Below, in pieces: positions 9,202 to 19,170 of a DNA stretch of 64,000 bases. The first letter of the stretch is position 1. Every line of letters starts with the position of its first letter. The translations under genes were made by a program, and so were the position numbers. The notes below the pieces were generated by a model. The model had not been told where the DNA came from. It made no database searches and saw only the letters and a list, made by a program, of their open reading frames with translations. Location: assembly GCA_031272275.1 (NCBI GenBank), contig JAISUC010000010.1, positions 1 to 64,000 on the forward strand, written 5' to 3'. Source of the DNA: Actinomycetes bacterium. Lineage in GTDB: Bacteria > Actinomycetota > Coriobacteriia > WRKU01 > WQUG01.

Positions 9202-10083
9202 CTACTGAGCACGAACCAAGGGCTTATCATCGCCCGTCAAGACGCGATAGATGCGCTCCAGATCGTTTTCGTCCGTGAACTCGATCTCGATTTTTTTCTT
9301 GTCCTTCGTTTGCTTGACGCGCACGTTCGTTGTCAGAAAACGACGCAGCTTGCGTGCCACGGCCTTGTAGGATTTCGGGGACACGGGTCGCTTTCCGGCA
9401 GAAGGAATGCCACCTGCCACAGACAGGCGAGCCAGATTCTCGATTGCACGCACCGAGAGTCCCTCCTCGACGACCTTCTGGGCCAGCTTCACGCGCGTCT
9501 CGTCATCGGGAACAGCCAGAATGGCGCGCGCGTGGCCGGCAGAGATTTTGTTCTCGAACACCAGGGCCTGCACCTCTTCGGGCAAATCCAGCAAGCGCAA
9601 CGCGTTGGTGATGCTTACGCGCGACTTGGACACGCGTTCGGCCAGATCCGCCTGGGTGATCTGCTTTTCTGCCAACAGACGCTTATAGCCGTACGCTGCC
9701 TCGATGGGGTTCAAGTCCTCGCGTTGCAGGTTTTCAATCAACGCGATTTCCAGCGATTGCCCATCATCCAGGGACACGATCCGCACGGGCACCGTTTCAA
9801 GACCTGCCATGCGGCTGGCGCGCCAACGGCGTTCGCCTGCAACAATTTCATATTTTTCGCCGTGGGGGCGCACTAAAATAGGCTGCAGCAAACCATGCAG
9901 AGCGATCGATGCGCTCAGTTCGGCAATGCCTTCCTCATCGATTTCGCTGCGTGGCTGCCCCGGATTCGGCTCGATTAAATCAACCCGCAGTTCATCAACA
10001 GCTTCTTTTGCTTTTCCCGATTCCTCTGAAGCGCTTGAAATCAAGCTTGCCAGCCCTCTACCCAAAACGATCTTGTTAGCCAC
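9202..10083 (-). CDS. parB: Chromosome-partitioning protein ParB
   Basis: GRGLASLIS, LIEPNPGQPRSEIDEEGIAELSASIALHGLLQPILVRP, GERRWRASRMAGLETVP, ENLQREDLNPIEAAYGYKRLL; adjacent to parA and parS sites. Confidence 0.96.
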   Translation of the reverse strand: MANKIVLGRGLASLISSASEESGKAKEAVDELRVDLIEPNPGQPRSEIDEEGIAELSASIALHGLLQPILVRPHGEKYEIVAGERRWRASRMAGLETVPVRIVSLDDGQSLEIALIENLQREDLNPIEAAYGYKRLLAEKQITQADLAERVSKSRVSITNALRLLDLPEEVQALVFENKISAGHARAILAVPDDETRVKLAQKVVEEGLSVRAIENLARLSVAGGIPSAGKRPVSPKSYKAVARKLRRFLTTNVRVKQTKDKKKIEIEFTDENDLERIYRVLTGDDKPLVRAQ

Positions 10084-10903
10084 GCTGCATCACTTCCTTT
10101 GCAAGTTCACGATAGGCGACAGCGCCTTTTCCTTTGGGATCATAGTCAGTTACCGGCTGGCCAAAGCCAGGTGCTTCCGACACGCGGACGGAACGCGGTA
10201 TCTTAGTTTCAAACACGGCCTCGGGGAAGAACTCGTGCACTTCGTCGACCACTTGGGAGGCAAGTTTCGTCCGCCCGTCGTACATAGTCATAACAACGCC
10301 GAACACGCTCAGGCTGGAATTCAGGTGGGTTTTCACCAAACGGACGCTGTCCAGCAGCTTGGACAGACCCTCCAGGGCATAGAATTCGCACTGAATGGGG
10401 ATAATGACTCCATCTGCGGCTGTCAGCGCGTTTATGGTCAGTAGACCCAGCGAGGGAGCACAGTCAACTAAAATGTAGTCGTACTGCGCCCGTTTAGGGT
10501 CAATCAGGCCTTTCAGCCTGGTCTCACGACTCAAAGCAGTTACTAACTCGACCTCTGCCCCGGCTAACTGGATGGTGGCAGGAACCACATCGACGTGGTA
10601 ATCACCATAGCGCTCTATCAAGCTGTCAATATCCGCTTCTCCCAACAAAGCGTTGTAAATGCAGGATTCACGGTGATTCTTTGACAGCCCGAACCCGGAT
10701 GTCGCATTCCCTTGGGGATCCATATCAACGACGAGGACACGCTTCCCTGCCTCGCCCAGTGCGGCAGCCAAGTTAACGGCTGTGGTGCTTTTCCCCACGC
10801 CGCCCTTTTGATTGACGACAGCCAGTATCACTGCACCGCGGTTACGGCTAGCCGTGTCTGTTTCAACCCCCGCCGCTGCCTCATTCTTTTGCCAAAACAT
10901 CAT
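10076..10903 (-). CDS. parA: Chromosome-partitioning ATPase ParA/Soj
   Basis: ILAVVNQKGGVGKSTTAVNLAAALGEAGKRVLVVDMDPQGNATSGFG; YDYILVDCAPSLGLLTINAL. Start set at MMFWQKNE rather than the longer track ORF. Confidence 0.95.
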   Translation of the reverse strand: MMFWQKNEAAAGVETDTASRNRGAVILAVVNQKGGVGKSTTAVNLAAALGEAGKRVLVVDMDPQGNATSGFGLSKNHRESCIYNALLGEADIDSLIERYGDYHVDVVPATIQLAGAEVELVTALSRETRLKGLIDPKRAQYDYILVDCAPSLGLLTINALTAADGVIIPIQCEFYALEGLSKLLDSVRLVKTHLNSSLSVFGVVMTMYDGRTKLASQVVDEVHEFFPEAVFETKIPRSVRVSEAPGFGQPVTDYDPKGKGAVAYRELAKEVMQRG

Positions 10904-10938
10904 GAGCCGCCAACTTTCGTCATTATTTCCTCCCTCAC

Positions 10939-11637
10939 TCAAGCCAAGGGGCGGTGCTGCGCAAGCCCCGTTCTGCGAGGAAGCCGCCGCTTGGGTTCGC
11001 GTACTTTCCTGTAGCACACCACGCAACGTTCTTCCCCTTCAGACAAAGTATACTCCCGCAGGGAGACATACTCCAACCCAACTTCGTCGGCAACCCGGTG
11101 ACCACGCTCAATTTCGTCCTCGGACGGTTTACCTTTTAACCCAATGAACGTGCCGTGATCCATCATGAGCGGCGCCGCCAGCTCGACCAGAGAAGGCAAC
11201 GGTGCTACGGCACGCGCAACAACTGCTGCGTAGCTCTCAGGGCTTTCCTCCGCCCAAGACTCAGCACGATAGGGGAGGGTACGGACAGATTCCTTAAGAG
11301 CGGCCTCGGAATCGATAAACTCTTGGATGATCTGCATTTTCTTTTTCACAGCATCCAGCAGATCAACTCTTCTCCCTGTGGCGACGGCCAAAGGGATGCC
11401 GGGGTAACCTCCCCCTGATCCCAGGTCCAAGAGTGGCCCTGCAGGCGCTCCGTCGACCTCGGGCAGACATAGCAAAGAATCGGCAACGTGTTTTCTGGCC
11501 CCCTCATCCAGCCGGGTGATGGCTGTTAACTTTATTTTTGTGTTGGTTTCGACTACAAAATTGAGGTGTCGTTGGAGTATGGCACACTGCTCGTCGCTGA
11601 GCATGATATTACTTCTTTGTAGTTCTTCGGCCAGCAC
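10939..11637 (-). CDS. rsmG: 16S rRNA (guanine527-N7)-methyltransferase
   Basis: LLDLGSGGGYPGIPLAVATGRRVDLLDAVKKKMQIIQEF...; position next to parA. Confidence 0.93.
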   Translation of the reverse strand: MLAEELQRSNIMLSDEQCAILQRHLNFVVETNTKIKLTAITRLDEGARKHVADSLLCLPEVDGAPAGPLLDLGSGGGYPGIPLAVATGRRVDLLDAVKKKMQIIQEFIDSEAALKESVRTLPYRAESWAEESPESYAAVVARAVAPLPSLVELAAPLMMDHGTFIGLKGKPSEDEIERGHRVADEVGLEYVSLREYTLSEGEERCVVCYRKVREPKRRLPRRTGLAQHRPLA

Positions 11638-11655
11638 CCTCGCTCCTTTTCTCTA

Positions 11656-11671
11656 TGTTTCACGTGAAACA
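11656..11671. promoter_or_regulatory. parS: parS site (perfect palindrome TGTTTCACGTGAAACA)
   Basis: Exact match to the canonical bacterial parS consensus, next to rsmG-parA-parB. Confidence 0.96.
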
Positions 11672-11692
11672 TATTCTGACCTCCGGCCGGGA

Positions 11693-11708
11693 TGTTTCAC
11701 GTGAAACC
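11693..11708. promoter_or_regulatory. parS: parS site (TGTTTCACGTGAAACC)
   Basis: 15/16 match to parS consensus, 37 bp from the first site. Confidence 0.92.
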
Positions 11709-11869
11709 TTCGAGATAATAGTAGATGAACAAAACGGGACGTGCAAACTCGCGTGGGCGCGGTTGCCTCTTCGTTGCTTTTCGAGTTCTCTCCAGACTGC
11801 TCTCCCGAGCTGCACTCACAACCGCGCGTTCTGCCAAAAATCCTTGACCCGTGAAGTTTTGTCAAAAGA

Positions 11870-11893
11870 AAGGGCGGCATGTATGCCGCCCTT
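11870..11893 (-). terminator. Rho-independent terminator of the rpmH-jag operon
   Basis: Minus strand AAGGGCGGCATACATGCCGCCCTT followed by TCTTTTG, just downstream of the jag stop. Confidence 0.8.
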
Positions 11894-11915
11894 GCAATGC
11901 TCTCTGCCAGATAGA

Positions 11916-12674
11916 TCAGTTTGAGGGAGTAATGACCACGTGGCGATACGCGCCTTGCCCCTCGCTACTAGTGGAAACGCCCCGCATTTCTCGCAGTGCC
12001 ATGTGCACGATGCGGCGCTCTTGTGCCGTCATCGCCTTCAGTGCAACCGGACGTCCGGTGCGCTTGGCACGCTCTGCCGAACGCTGAGCGATCTCGGCCA
12101 CCTTTTGTTTACGGCGATATTTATACCCCTCAACATCGATTGACAACGGGTAGTGCGTCCCCATCTTTTTGGTCGTTACTGCGGAAACAACCACCTGCAG
12201 AGCATCTATCGTACGTCCATGCCGCCCAATCAAGACACCGATATCATCCCCAGAGATATCCAGAATGATTTCCCCGTCGTCACCCTCGAACTCCTCGATG
12301 GTAACTTCTTTGTCATAGAGGAAGGACACGAGCTTCTTCAGGGTCTCGATGCCACAATCGGCAATTGCGTCGACTTGTTCATCCGTCAACTCCACCGGGT
12401 CGACAAAATAGGGCTTCTCGGCTTCTGCCGACTCGCCCCCATCCTCTTCAGCCTCTGCTCCTTCCGTGCCTGCAGAAGCGGAATCCTCCGCCGATGCCGT
12501 CTCTGCTTTCACCGCCACACGCACAATGGCCTCCTTGTTTCCTCCAAACAGGTGCTTTTCAGGCTCTTGCAGGATTTCGATTTCCGCGCTTTCAGCATCA
12601 GCGCCCAGCTCGGCCAGCGCTTCCTGTGTCGCCTCTTCGACGGTTTCAGCGGTTGCAGTGTACTCTTTCGTCAT
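11916..12674 (-). CDS. jag: Jag/KhpB (SpoIIIJ-associated KH/R3H RNA-binding protein)
   Basis: N-terminal ATAETVEEATQEALAELG (Jag-N), KH DDIGVLIGRHGRTIDALQVVVSAV, R3H AMTAQERRIVHMALREMRGVSTSSEGQGAYRHVVI. Confidence 0.93.
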   Translation of the reverse strand: MTKEYTATAETVEEATQEALAELGADAESAEIEILQEPEKHLFGGNKEAIVRVAVKAETASAEDSASAGTEGAEAEEDGGESAEAEKPYFVDPVELTDEQVDAIADCGIETLKKLVSFLYDKEVTIEEFEGDDGEIILDISGDDIGVLIGRHGRTIDALQVVVSAVTTKKMGTHYPLSIDVEGYKYRRKQKVAEIAQRSAERAKRTGRPVALKAMTAQERRIVHMALREMRGVSTSSEGQGAYRHVVITPSN

Positions 12675-12688
12675 TGCGGTTCCTTTCC

Positions 12689-13549
12689 CTATTCCTGTGC
12701 TGAACTATCGTTATCCGCCACATCGCTCGTGGTGGTCTCATTCATCGCTTTTTTATTGCCTTTTTTCACTTTCGGCCGCGCATCTACTTCAATTTCGTTG
12801 TCCGCTTTTTCCGCTTCCGCTTTCAGCGCTCGCTGGGTCAACATTTGCTGACCGATCATCAGCACCGACGACACGTCGTAATACAGCAGGCAGCCGGCGG
12901 GAATCCCATAGCCAATGAACAAAAACATGACCGCCATCATATAGCTCATCATTTTTTGCTGGCGGGCCTGAGGGTTATTTTCCTGTTTGGGCTGCAGCAA
13001 GGTCGGTAGGATGATACCCAGGCAGAAAATTGCGAGCGCGATCAGGTAGGGCAGCGCCGTCAGAAAGCCGTGCGCCATCTCGGCTTTCGGCGTCGTCATA
13101 ATATCGGGCAATATGCCGTAAAAGGACCCTTTCACATTCGGGTGCGCAGCCAGCCATTGGAACAGCTGGCCTCCCGCACGGGTAACCTTGCCGGTTTTGT
13201 CCACGGTATCCGGCCTTAGAACGGTATAGAATGCCATCAGCAGCGGCAAAGGAATAAGCACCGGTAAACACCCGCTCATGGGGTTTACCTTGTGCTCCTG
13301 ATAGAGCTTCATTATCTCTTGATTCATTCTTTCTTTGTCGTCCGCATACTTCTCTTGAATCTGCTGCATCAAGGGTTGCACTTTTTGCATCGCTGTCATG
13401 CTGCGGGTCTGTTTGATGGTCAACGGCCACAGTACCAATCGGAACAGAACCGTCAACACAACAATGGCAAGTCCCCAGTCGCCCACCAAGCTGTATATCG
13501 CCTTGAGCACCCAGAAAATCAAATCACAAAACATGGTCCAGATATTCAC
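12689..13549 (-). CDS. yidC: Membrane protein insertase YidC/Oxa1
   Basis: GDWGLAIVVLTVLFRLVLWPLTIKQTRSMTAMQKVQPLMQQIQEKY...; multiple TM; operon position. Confidence 0.95.
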   Translation of the reverse strand: MNIWTMFCDLIFWVLKAIYSLVGDWGLAIVVLTVLFRLVLWPLTIKQTRSMTAMQKVQPLMQQIQEKYADDKERMNQEIMKLYQEHKVNPMSGCLPVLIPLPLLMAFYTVLRPDTVDKTGKVTRAGGQLFQWLAAHPNVKGSFYGILPDIMTTPKAEMAHGFLTALPYLIALAIFCLGIILPTLLQPKQENNPQARQQKMMSYMMAVMFLFIGYGIPAGCLLYYDVSSVLMIGQQMLTQRALKAEAEKADNEIEVDARPKVKKGNKKAMNETTTSDVADNDSSAQE

Positions 13550-13627
13550 TCCATCAACCTCTCTCTCGTTCGCCGGTTGCCGTGCAACCGTTCCTCTGCC
13601 AAGCCTACTGCTTCCTTGTTAGCAAAC

Positions 13628-13894
13628 CTACGGTACCGGGTCGAATCCCCCGGGGTTAAAGGGGTGGCAGCGCAACACACGCCGTGTCGCCAACCAGCCG
13701 CCCTTAATAACGCCATATCGTTCCAAAGCTATAACCGCATATTGGGAACAGCTCGGTATGAATCTGCAGGTTTGTGGAAAGAGGGGAGAGAGAACCTGCT
13801 GATATCCCCGTATCAGCAATATCGGGATGAGGCGCGGGATACGGAGTACCCACCGCACTGCACCCGATAATTTTTTGTCAAATGGTCGAACCAT
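13628..13894 (-). CDS. yidD: Membrane protein insertion efficiency factor YidD
   Basis: [63 protein letters not shown]. Confidence 0.95.
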   Translation of the reverse strand: MVRPFDKKLSGAVRWVLRIPRLIPILLIRGYQQVLSPLFPQTCRFIPSCSQYAVIALERYGVIKGGWLATRRVLRCHPFNPGGFDPVP

Positions 13895-13904
13895 AATAGC
13901 ATAA

Positions 13905-14300
13905 CTAGCCGCGCTTGTCCCCAACGCTTTTGCGCAGGCGGGCAATCGCAGTATCTCGCAGTTCACAAAACTCCTCAGACACCTTCTGCGCACCCGCGTT
14001 CGAGGTATATTTATTTGCGACCATCATTATATCATATTCCTGAAGGACATCCGGTTGCTCCGGCGAAACGGCCATTCTGTATGCCTCGCGCATCACGCGT
14101 TTTGCCCGGTTGCGCCACACCGCACCCCCCAGGCGTTTGCCCGCCAAAAACGCAACGCGACCCGCACACCGGTGCGGGTCGTCAGTTCCAGAGCATTCGC
14201 GGGGCGCAACATACAGGGTCACGGAGTGCCCGCGTTGGCGCTTTCCACGATTAAGCACCCGCCCGATGTGGTCGGACGAGCGAATCGTATTTATGCGCAC
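13905..14300 (-). CDS. rnpA: Ribonuclease P protein component
   Basis: [29 protein letters not shown] signature; GTG start overlaps rpmH. Confidence 0.92.
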   Translation of the reverse strand: MRINTIRSSDHIGRVLNRGKRQRGHSVTLYVAPRECSGTDDPHRCAGRVAFLAGKRLGGAVWRNRAKRVMREAYRMAVSPEQPDVLQEYDIMMVANKYTSNAGAQKVSEEFCELRDTAIARLRKSVGDKRG

Positions 14301-14428
14301 AGGACGCGGCGTCCCTTGCGGCGGCGAGAAGCCAAGACCGCGCGACCACCGCGTGTCGACATACGTGCACGGAATCCGTGCACCTTGGCGCGGTGACGGT
14401 TGTTCGGTTGGTACGTTCTCTTACTCAC
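14291..14428 (-). CDS. rpmH: 50S ribosomal protein L34
   Basis: Missing from the ORF track. Minus-strand GTG start: [45 protein letters not shown]. Confidence 0.96.
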   Translation of the reverse strand: MSKRTYQPNNRHRAKVHGFRARMSTRGGRAVLASRRRKGRRVLCA

Positions 14429-14625
14429 GGTTCCTCCTTTTTTTCACAGCGCTTAAACACAACACTTAAGCCATATGCTGCTGAACTGCTCTCGGTAACC
14501 CCTACGGGGTGTATTTCACAGGGTCGACCATTCTAAGCCATAATTACCCCCGCGGTCAAATTGTGATCAATTTGCCGAGGTCAAATGTAACCCCTCGAAA
14601 TACACCCAGGAAGCGTCTCTCGTTT

Positions 14626-15158
14626 TGTGGAAACTGTGGATAACACAGAAAAGCAACCGCCCTCGCATAGTGTGTTATTGTGGATAACCCTCTCGTGGCG
14701 ATTGGCGTTCCTGTGTTGCTTTGCTATCATTCTCCGGCAGAGGGATTGGTACTTTTCAGCAAAGGCGATAGCGACAGAAAACGACCGAAACACCCAAAGC
14801 GCGCTATGTACGGACGCGCAGCACTTTGATAAGCTCACCCGTTTCCTTAACGGGCGATTTTCGCCCCATTGCCAGGCGCTCCTTTTCAGCGCCGGTGAAA
14901 AGTACCGGGTGAGGGCACACCCCGCGTGTGCTGCTCCACAAAAGATTGAGCAGGGAAAGAAAGGGCTTTGCCGCCGTGTCTTTCTCACAGTTTCCCCAGC
15001 ATTGTGGAAAACTATGAAAGCCACAGCAAACGCGATTATCGCTCCGGAACGAAGGGACATAATCGCAGCTAGAAGCGCTGTTTCCCCGCTAAATGTAGGT
15101 TTTTATCTGTGTTGGAAAGTGTGGAAAACCGGGTCTTTGACCCCCGAGCTGTGGAAAG
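14626..15158. promoter_or_regulatory. oriC: oriC-like DnaA-box cluster in the rpmH-dnaA interval
   Basis: Two perfect TGTGGATAA boxes (14635-14643, 14679-14687) and near-boxes TGTGGAAAC (14626-14634, directly abutting the first), TGTGGAAAA (15003-15011, 15120-15128), TGTGGAAAG (15150-15158), all in the same orientation. Confidence 0.8.
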
Positions 15159-15165
15159 TTGAAAA

Positions 15166-16113
15166 GTGGGACTGTATAACGACTGCGATCCGCTCGCGGG
15201 CGCTCACATAGATATCAGAGAGGTCAGCGCGCCGGCCGCCGGGGCACTCTCTCCGCGCACCGCGCGCGTCGCTGTCTATGACAGCGATCTCGAACCCCCC
15301 ACATTGCACAGCATCGACTTCGCAGACCCCGCTGTGTATATAAAGGAAATCGGCTCGACCGTCTATGTCTTGGCGTCACAACGCGACCCTCGCTGGTCCC
15401 GCCCGGTTATCGATGCACTCTGTGAAAACCTGGTCCATGCAGAATTTCGCGAGGTGGTTGTTTCCATTCGTGAGGGCGGCCGCCATATCACCTTTTCCGA
15501 CCAAGGAAAAGGCATTGCGGACAAACAGGCGGTTCTGCTGCCCGGATACAGCACCGCAACCTGGCGCAATAAACAGTTGATCGCAGGAGTGGGCAGCGGT
15601 TTGCCTATGGTTAAACACTTCATTGACACCGAGAACGGCACCCTGACCATCAGCGATAATTTGGGCAGCGGGACCGTTGTCGAGCTCTGCCTGCCGCCGC
15701 TGCCCGCTCACGAGGTAGTACAAAATACCGTGGTTACACACGCTGATGTGTACACCGGACAATCCCGCCCCATCTTATTTGACCGCGGGACGGGCAACTC
15801 ACAATACACACAGCCCCTTCCCGCGCACACACCGTCACAGACACACGAAATCGCAGGGACGTACTCCCCAACCATACGCCTGAACGAACGGCAATGTGAG
15901 GTCTTGGTTGTGGTGGCAGATTGTGACCTTTGTGGTCCCAGTTTAATTTCTGAGCTGTTGGATATCAGTTTGGCCACCGCTTACCGTGACCTGTCCCACT
16001 TGGAGCGAGCGGGGCTGATTCGCGCGGTCGGCACAGGCAAGCGACGCATGACCGAACAGGGGCACCTATATTTGAACGCTTATTTGGATAACGGCAGAAT
16101 GGAAAACAGATGA
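15166..16113 (+). CDS. GHKL-type ATPase domain protein with C-terminal winged helix-turn-helix, coupled to dnaA
   Basis: N-box DALCENLVHAEFREVVVSI, G1 FSDQGKGIADK, G2 IAGVGSGLPMVKHF; C-terminal LISELLDISLATAYRDLSHLERAGLIRAVGTGKRRM wHTH. No HisKA/H-box seen. Stop overlaps dnaA ATG (ATGA). Confidence 0.8.
   Translation: MGLYNDCDPLAGAHIDIREVSAPAAGALSPRTARVAVYDSDLEPPTLHSIDFADPAVYIKEIGSTVYVLASQRDPRWSRPVIDALCENLVHAEFREVVVSIREGGRHITFSDQGKGIADKQAVLLPGYSTATWRNKQLIAGVGSGLPMVKHFIDTENGTLTISDNLGSGTVVELCLPPLPAHEVVQNTVVTHADVYTGQSRPILFDRGTGNSQYTQPLPAHTPSQTHEIAGTYSPTIRLNERQCEVLVVVADCDLCGPSLISELLDISLATAYRDLSHLERAGLIRAVGTGKRRMTEQGHLYLNAYLDNGRMENR
15855..15870 (-). repeat. Dispersed palindromic motif, copy 3 (AGGGACGTACTCCCCA)
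   Basis: Inside the GHKL-wHTH gene, read as GTYSP. Confidence 0.9.
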
Positions 16114-17714
16114 GCCAAGCACACGACGCATCGGAATTGACAACGTCGCCGGATATTTCGGGCGGGCAAGACGCCCCTACCCCCGACACGGTTGATATCG
16201 ACTTGATTTGGGAGGAAACACTGGAACATATCCAGGACTTGATCCCCGAACGTATTACCGAAACACGTTTTAGGAGCGTTTTTTCGCGAATGCTGCCTGT
16301 CGAGATGTCTGACGACGGAGTGTACGTGGTCGGTATGCCCAACGCATACTCCCGTCGTCTAGCCGAACGGTTCCATCTGGATTTGATCAACGAGACAATC
16401 CGTAAGGTCACCGGAAACGAGAATATGTCCGTGTCAATTGTGGTCGATCCTTCAATGCAGGACACGTTTACCCAGCGCGTCCCCAGCGCCCCGGCTCCGT
16501 TCGCGGCAACCGACCCGAATTTTGCGCGCCACCACGTCGGGGGGGACAATGCCCCGGCCCCGCACGCGCCGGTGACCGAGCCCGCGCCGCGGCCCGACAA
16601 CACGCCTTATTTGGAGCCCATCTCTCCTTTTTTCAAGAACCGTGCGGGCTTCACCTTCACCACCAGCTTCGACCCCAAACTCACTTTTGATTCCTTTGTG
16701 GTCGGAGACACCAACAGCTTCGCCCAGGCGGTGTCTTTGGCGGTGGCGGAACAGCCGGGTCAACGCTATAACCCTTTATTTATTTGGGGTGGCTCCGGGT
16801 TGGGAAAAACCCATTTGTTGCAGGCGATCGGCGCTTATGTACATGATGCTTTCCCGGCGAAGAAAATTCTCTACACCACCAGCGAGAACTTTCTGACGCA
16901 ATATATGAATATTCTGACCCAGGCGGACCGGGAACACCGGAACAGCAACATGGATGAAATGCGGAGAATTTATCGCAACGCGGACGTATTGTTGGTTGAT
17001 GATGTTCAAATACTGGAAGGCAAGGAAGAAACAATGAACCAATTCTTCCACACCTTTAATGAGCTTATGAATAAACATAGTCAGATTGTCATGACCGCCG
17101 ACCGCAGCCCGCTGGATATGAATATTCACGATCGTTATTCCTCGCGTTTTTCCTCGGGTATTCTGGCCGATATTCAGCCTCCCAGCTTTGAGGTGCGTTA
17201 TACCATCCTTAAAAAATATACCGACCCGATGGCGGTTAAATTTACTGACGAGGCACTCAATTGGATTGCGGAAAAAGCGACCGATAATGTCCGCCAATTG
17301 GAAAGTGCAGCGGCAACCGTCGCCGCCTATTTAGGTTTAACTAAACGCGAACACACCGTGAGCCTGGATGTCGCCCAATCAACCCTGCGGGACTTTTTCC
17401 CCGAGCGCGTTGATAAGCCGGTGACTATTACCGCTATACAGACCGAGGTGTGCCGGTGGTTCAATTTAAGTAACGCCGACTTGGTGGGCAGTAAAAGAAA
17501 GTATGAAATTGTTCTGCCTCGCCATATTGCCATGTATTTGTGCTATGAGATGACCGATTCATCATATCCTCAGATCAGCAAGGCTTTTGGTGGACGAGAC
17601 CACACCACGGTTATGCATGCACACGGTAAAATCAGGGAAAAAATTCAGGATGATAGGGATCTTTATTCGCAGGTTCAGCAGCTGCGAAAAGCAATTCAGA
17701 ATAGGACGAGGTAG
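16110..17714 (+). CDS. dnaA: Chromosomal replication initiator protein DnaA
   Basis: YNPLFIWGGSGLGKTHLLQAIGAYV, ADVLLVDDVQILEGKE, C-terminal YPQISKAFGGRDHTTVMHAHGKI. Confidence 0.98.
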   Translation: MSQAHDASELTTSPDISGGQDAPTPDTVDIDLIWEETLEHIQDLIPERITETRFRSVFSRMLPVEMSDDGVYVVGMPNAYSRRLAERFHLDLINETIRKVTGNENMSVSIVVDPSMQDTFTQRVPSAPAPFAATDPNFARHHVGGDNAPAPHAPVTEPAPRPDNTPYLEPISPFFKNRAGFTFTTSFDPKLTFDSFVVGDTNSFAQAVSLAVAEQPGQRYNPLFIWGGSGLGKTHLLQAIGAYVHDAFPAKKILYTTSENFLTQYMNILTQADREHRNSNMDEMRRIYRNADVLLVDDVQILEGKEETMNQFFHTFNELMNKHSQIVMTADRSPLDMNIHDRYSSRFSSGILADIQPPSFEVRYTILKKYTDPMAVKFTDEALNWIAEKATDNVRQLESAAATVAAYLGLTKREHTVSLDVAQSTLRDFFPERVDKPVTITAIQTEVCRWFNLSNADLVGSKRKYEIVLPRHIAMYLCYEMTDSSYPQISKAFGGRDHTTVMHAHGKIREKIQDDRDLYSQVQQLRKAIQNRTR

Positions 17715-18038
17715 CAGGCTGTGTAAAAAACCGGGAAAAATCAGGGATAAGGTGTCTGTGTTTGTGGAAAAAATTATTGGTTGTGGGGATTTTTATTGTT
17801 GTTGGGGATTAAGGGGATAAGTAAGGGGTGTTAGACACAAAGTTTTCCTAGTGGACACACGCGTGATAAGCGGGAGAAAGAACCTTTTCCCACATATCCA
17901 CACCCCTTATTGTTTTTATTGTTGGTTTTATATATAAAAGAAATACGATTAAACCAAACCGGGAAGCATCGGCACGCCGGCGCGAAACGGTTAGAATAAG
18001 GAACGAACGAACAGCCGCTTTAAGAGAAAGGGACGAAC
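17715..18038. promoter_or_regulatory. AT-rich dnaA-dnaN intergenic region, possible second half of oriC
   Basis: TGTGGAAAA near 17764, ATATCCACA near 17893, and an AT-rich tract TTATTGTTTTTATTGTTGGTTTTATATATAAAAG. Confidence 0.5.
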
Positions 18039-19139
18039 GTGAAAATCAGTATCTCTAAGGGTGAATTGGTTAATGCCATCAACTTGGTTATTAGGGCAAC
18101 TGCGTCGCGCCCATCCGTTCCTTCTTTATCAGGTATTTTGATTGAAACTACTACAGGTGGTATTACCCTTTATGCGTCCGACCTTGAAACCTCTATAAAA
18201 ACAAGCGCTGTGGCACTGGTTGAAGAAGAGGGTGTGGTCGCGGTTGGCGGAAAGATTTTTTCAAATATCATAAAATCCCTACCCGAGACATCAGTTGTGT
18301 TGGATTGTCAGGAAGATATCCTGCATATTACTGCCGGCCAATCGGTCTTTGATATAAGGACTATTAATCCGTCTGATTTTTCCCCCTTCCCCACACAATT
18401 TGATGAAGAAAACAAAAGGGAAGTATCCGCGGGCGTGTTACCCGCCATGATAAAAAAAGTAAGTAAGTCCGTCAGCCGCGACGAGACACGCGCTATTTTG
18501 ACCGGGGTGTTGTTGTCCATGGATGGGCCTTCAATCAAAATGGTGGCGACCGACAGTTATCGATTGGCCCTTATAGAAAAAATTGCACAAAAGGCCTACG
18601 ACACCCCCTTTGAGGTATTGGTACCCGGTAAATCCCTCGAGGAAGTAGGGCGGATGGTCGATGAAAGTGATGTCGTTAAAATAATGGTTTCGGCCGGACA
18701 GATTCTGTTTGTTTTCGGGAAAACTCTGTTCGTAACCCGCCGCCTGGAAGGAAAATATCCCAACTATAAATCACTGATTCCGCGCGAATGGAATACAAAG
18801 GCAACCATAACCCACAATGAGATACTCGATTCGGCCCGCAGGGTTTCTTTGTTGGCCATGAACAACGCGTCGGTAAAAATGGAAATTTCAACCGAAAACC
18901 AACGCATAACACTTTCCTCAAAATCACAGGATCTCGGAAATGCAGAGGAAAAAATACCGGTAAAAGTCGAAGGGGCGGACAACCACATTTCCATCAACTA
19001 CAACTACCTGATTGATGGGCTATCAGTTGTTGAAAGTGAATTCATCACATTTGAGATGTCAGAGCCCATGAAACCGGGTATTATTCGCGCGCCCGAGGAA
19101 AACTTTACCTATCTGGTGATGCCTGTGGCGGCGCACTAA
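18039..19139 (+). CDS. dnaN: DNA polymerase III beta sliding clamp
   Basis: MKISISKGELVNAINLVIRATASRPSVPSLSGILIET...; C-terminal MKPGIIRAPEENFTYLVMPV. Confidence 0.97.
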   Translation: MKISISKGELVNAINLVIRATASRPSVPSLSGILIETTTGGITLYASDLETSIKTSAVALVEEEGVVAVGGKIFSNIIKSLPETSVVLDCQEDILHITAGQSVFDIRTINPSDFSPFPTQFDEENKREVSAGVLPAMIKKVSKSVSRDETRAILTGVLLSMDGPSIKMVATDSYRLALIEKIAQKAYDTPFEVLVPGKSLEEVGRMVDESDVVKIMVSAGQILFVFGKTLFVTRRLEGKYPNYKSLIPREWNTKATITHNEILDSARRVSLLAMNNASVKMEISTENQRITLSSKSQDLGNAEEKIPVKVEGADNHISINYNYLIDGLSVVESEFITFEMSEPMKPGIIRAPEENFTYLVMPVAAH

Positions 19140-19170
19140 CGCACCGGGATTTGTGTGTCTGCGCCCCGCT

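Noticed and set aside
11045-11075. TACTCCCGCAGGGAGACATACTCC in rsmG
   Set aside because: Only a loose resemblance to the dispersed motif with an extra base; ordinary rsmG coding (EYVSLREYTL).
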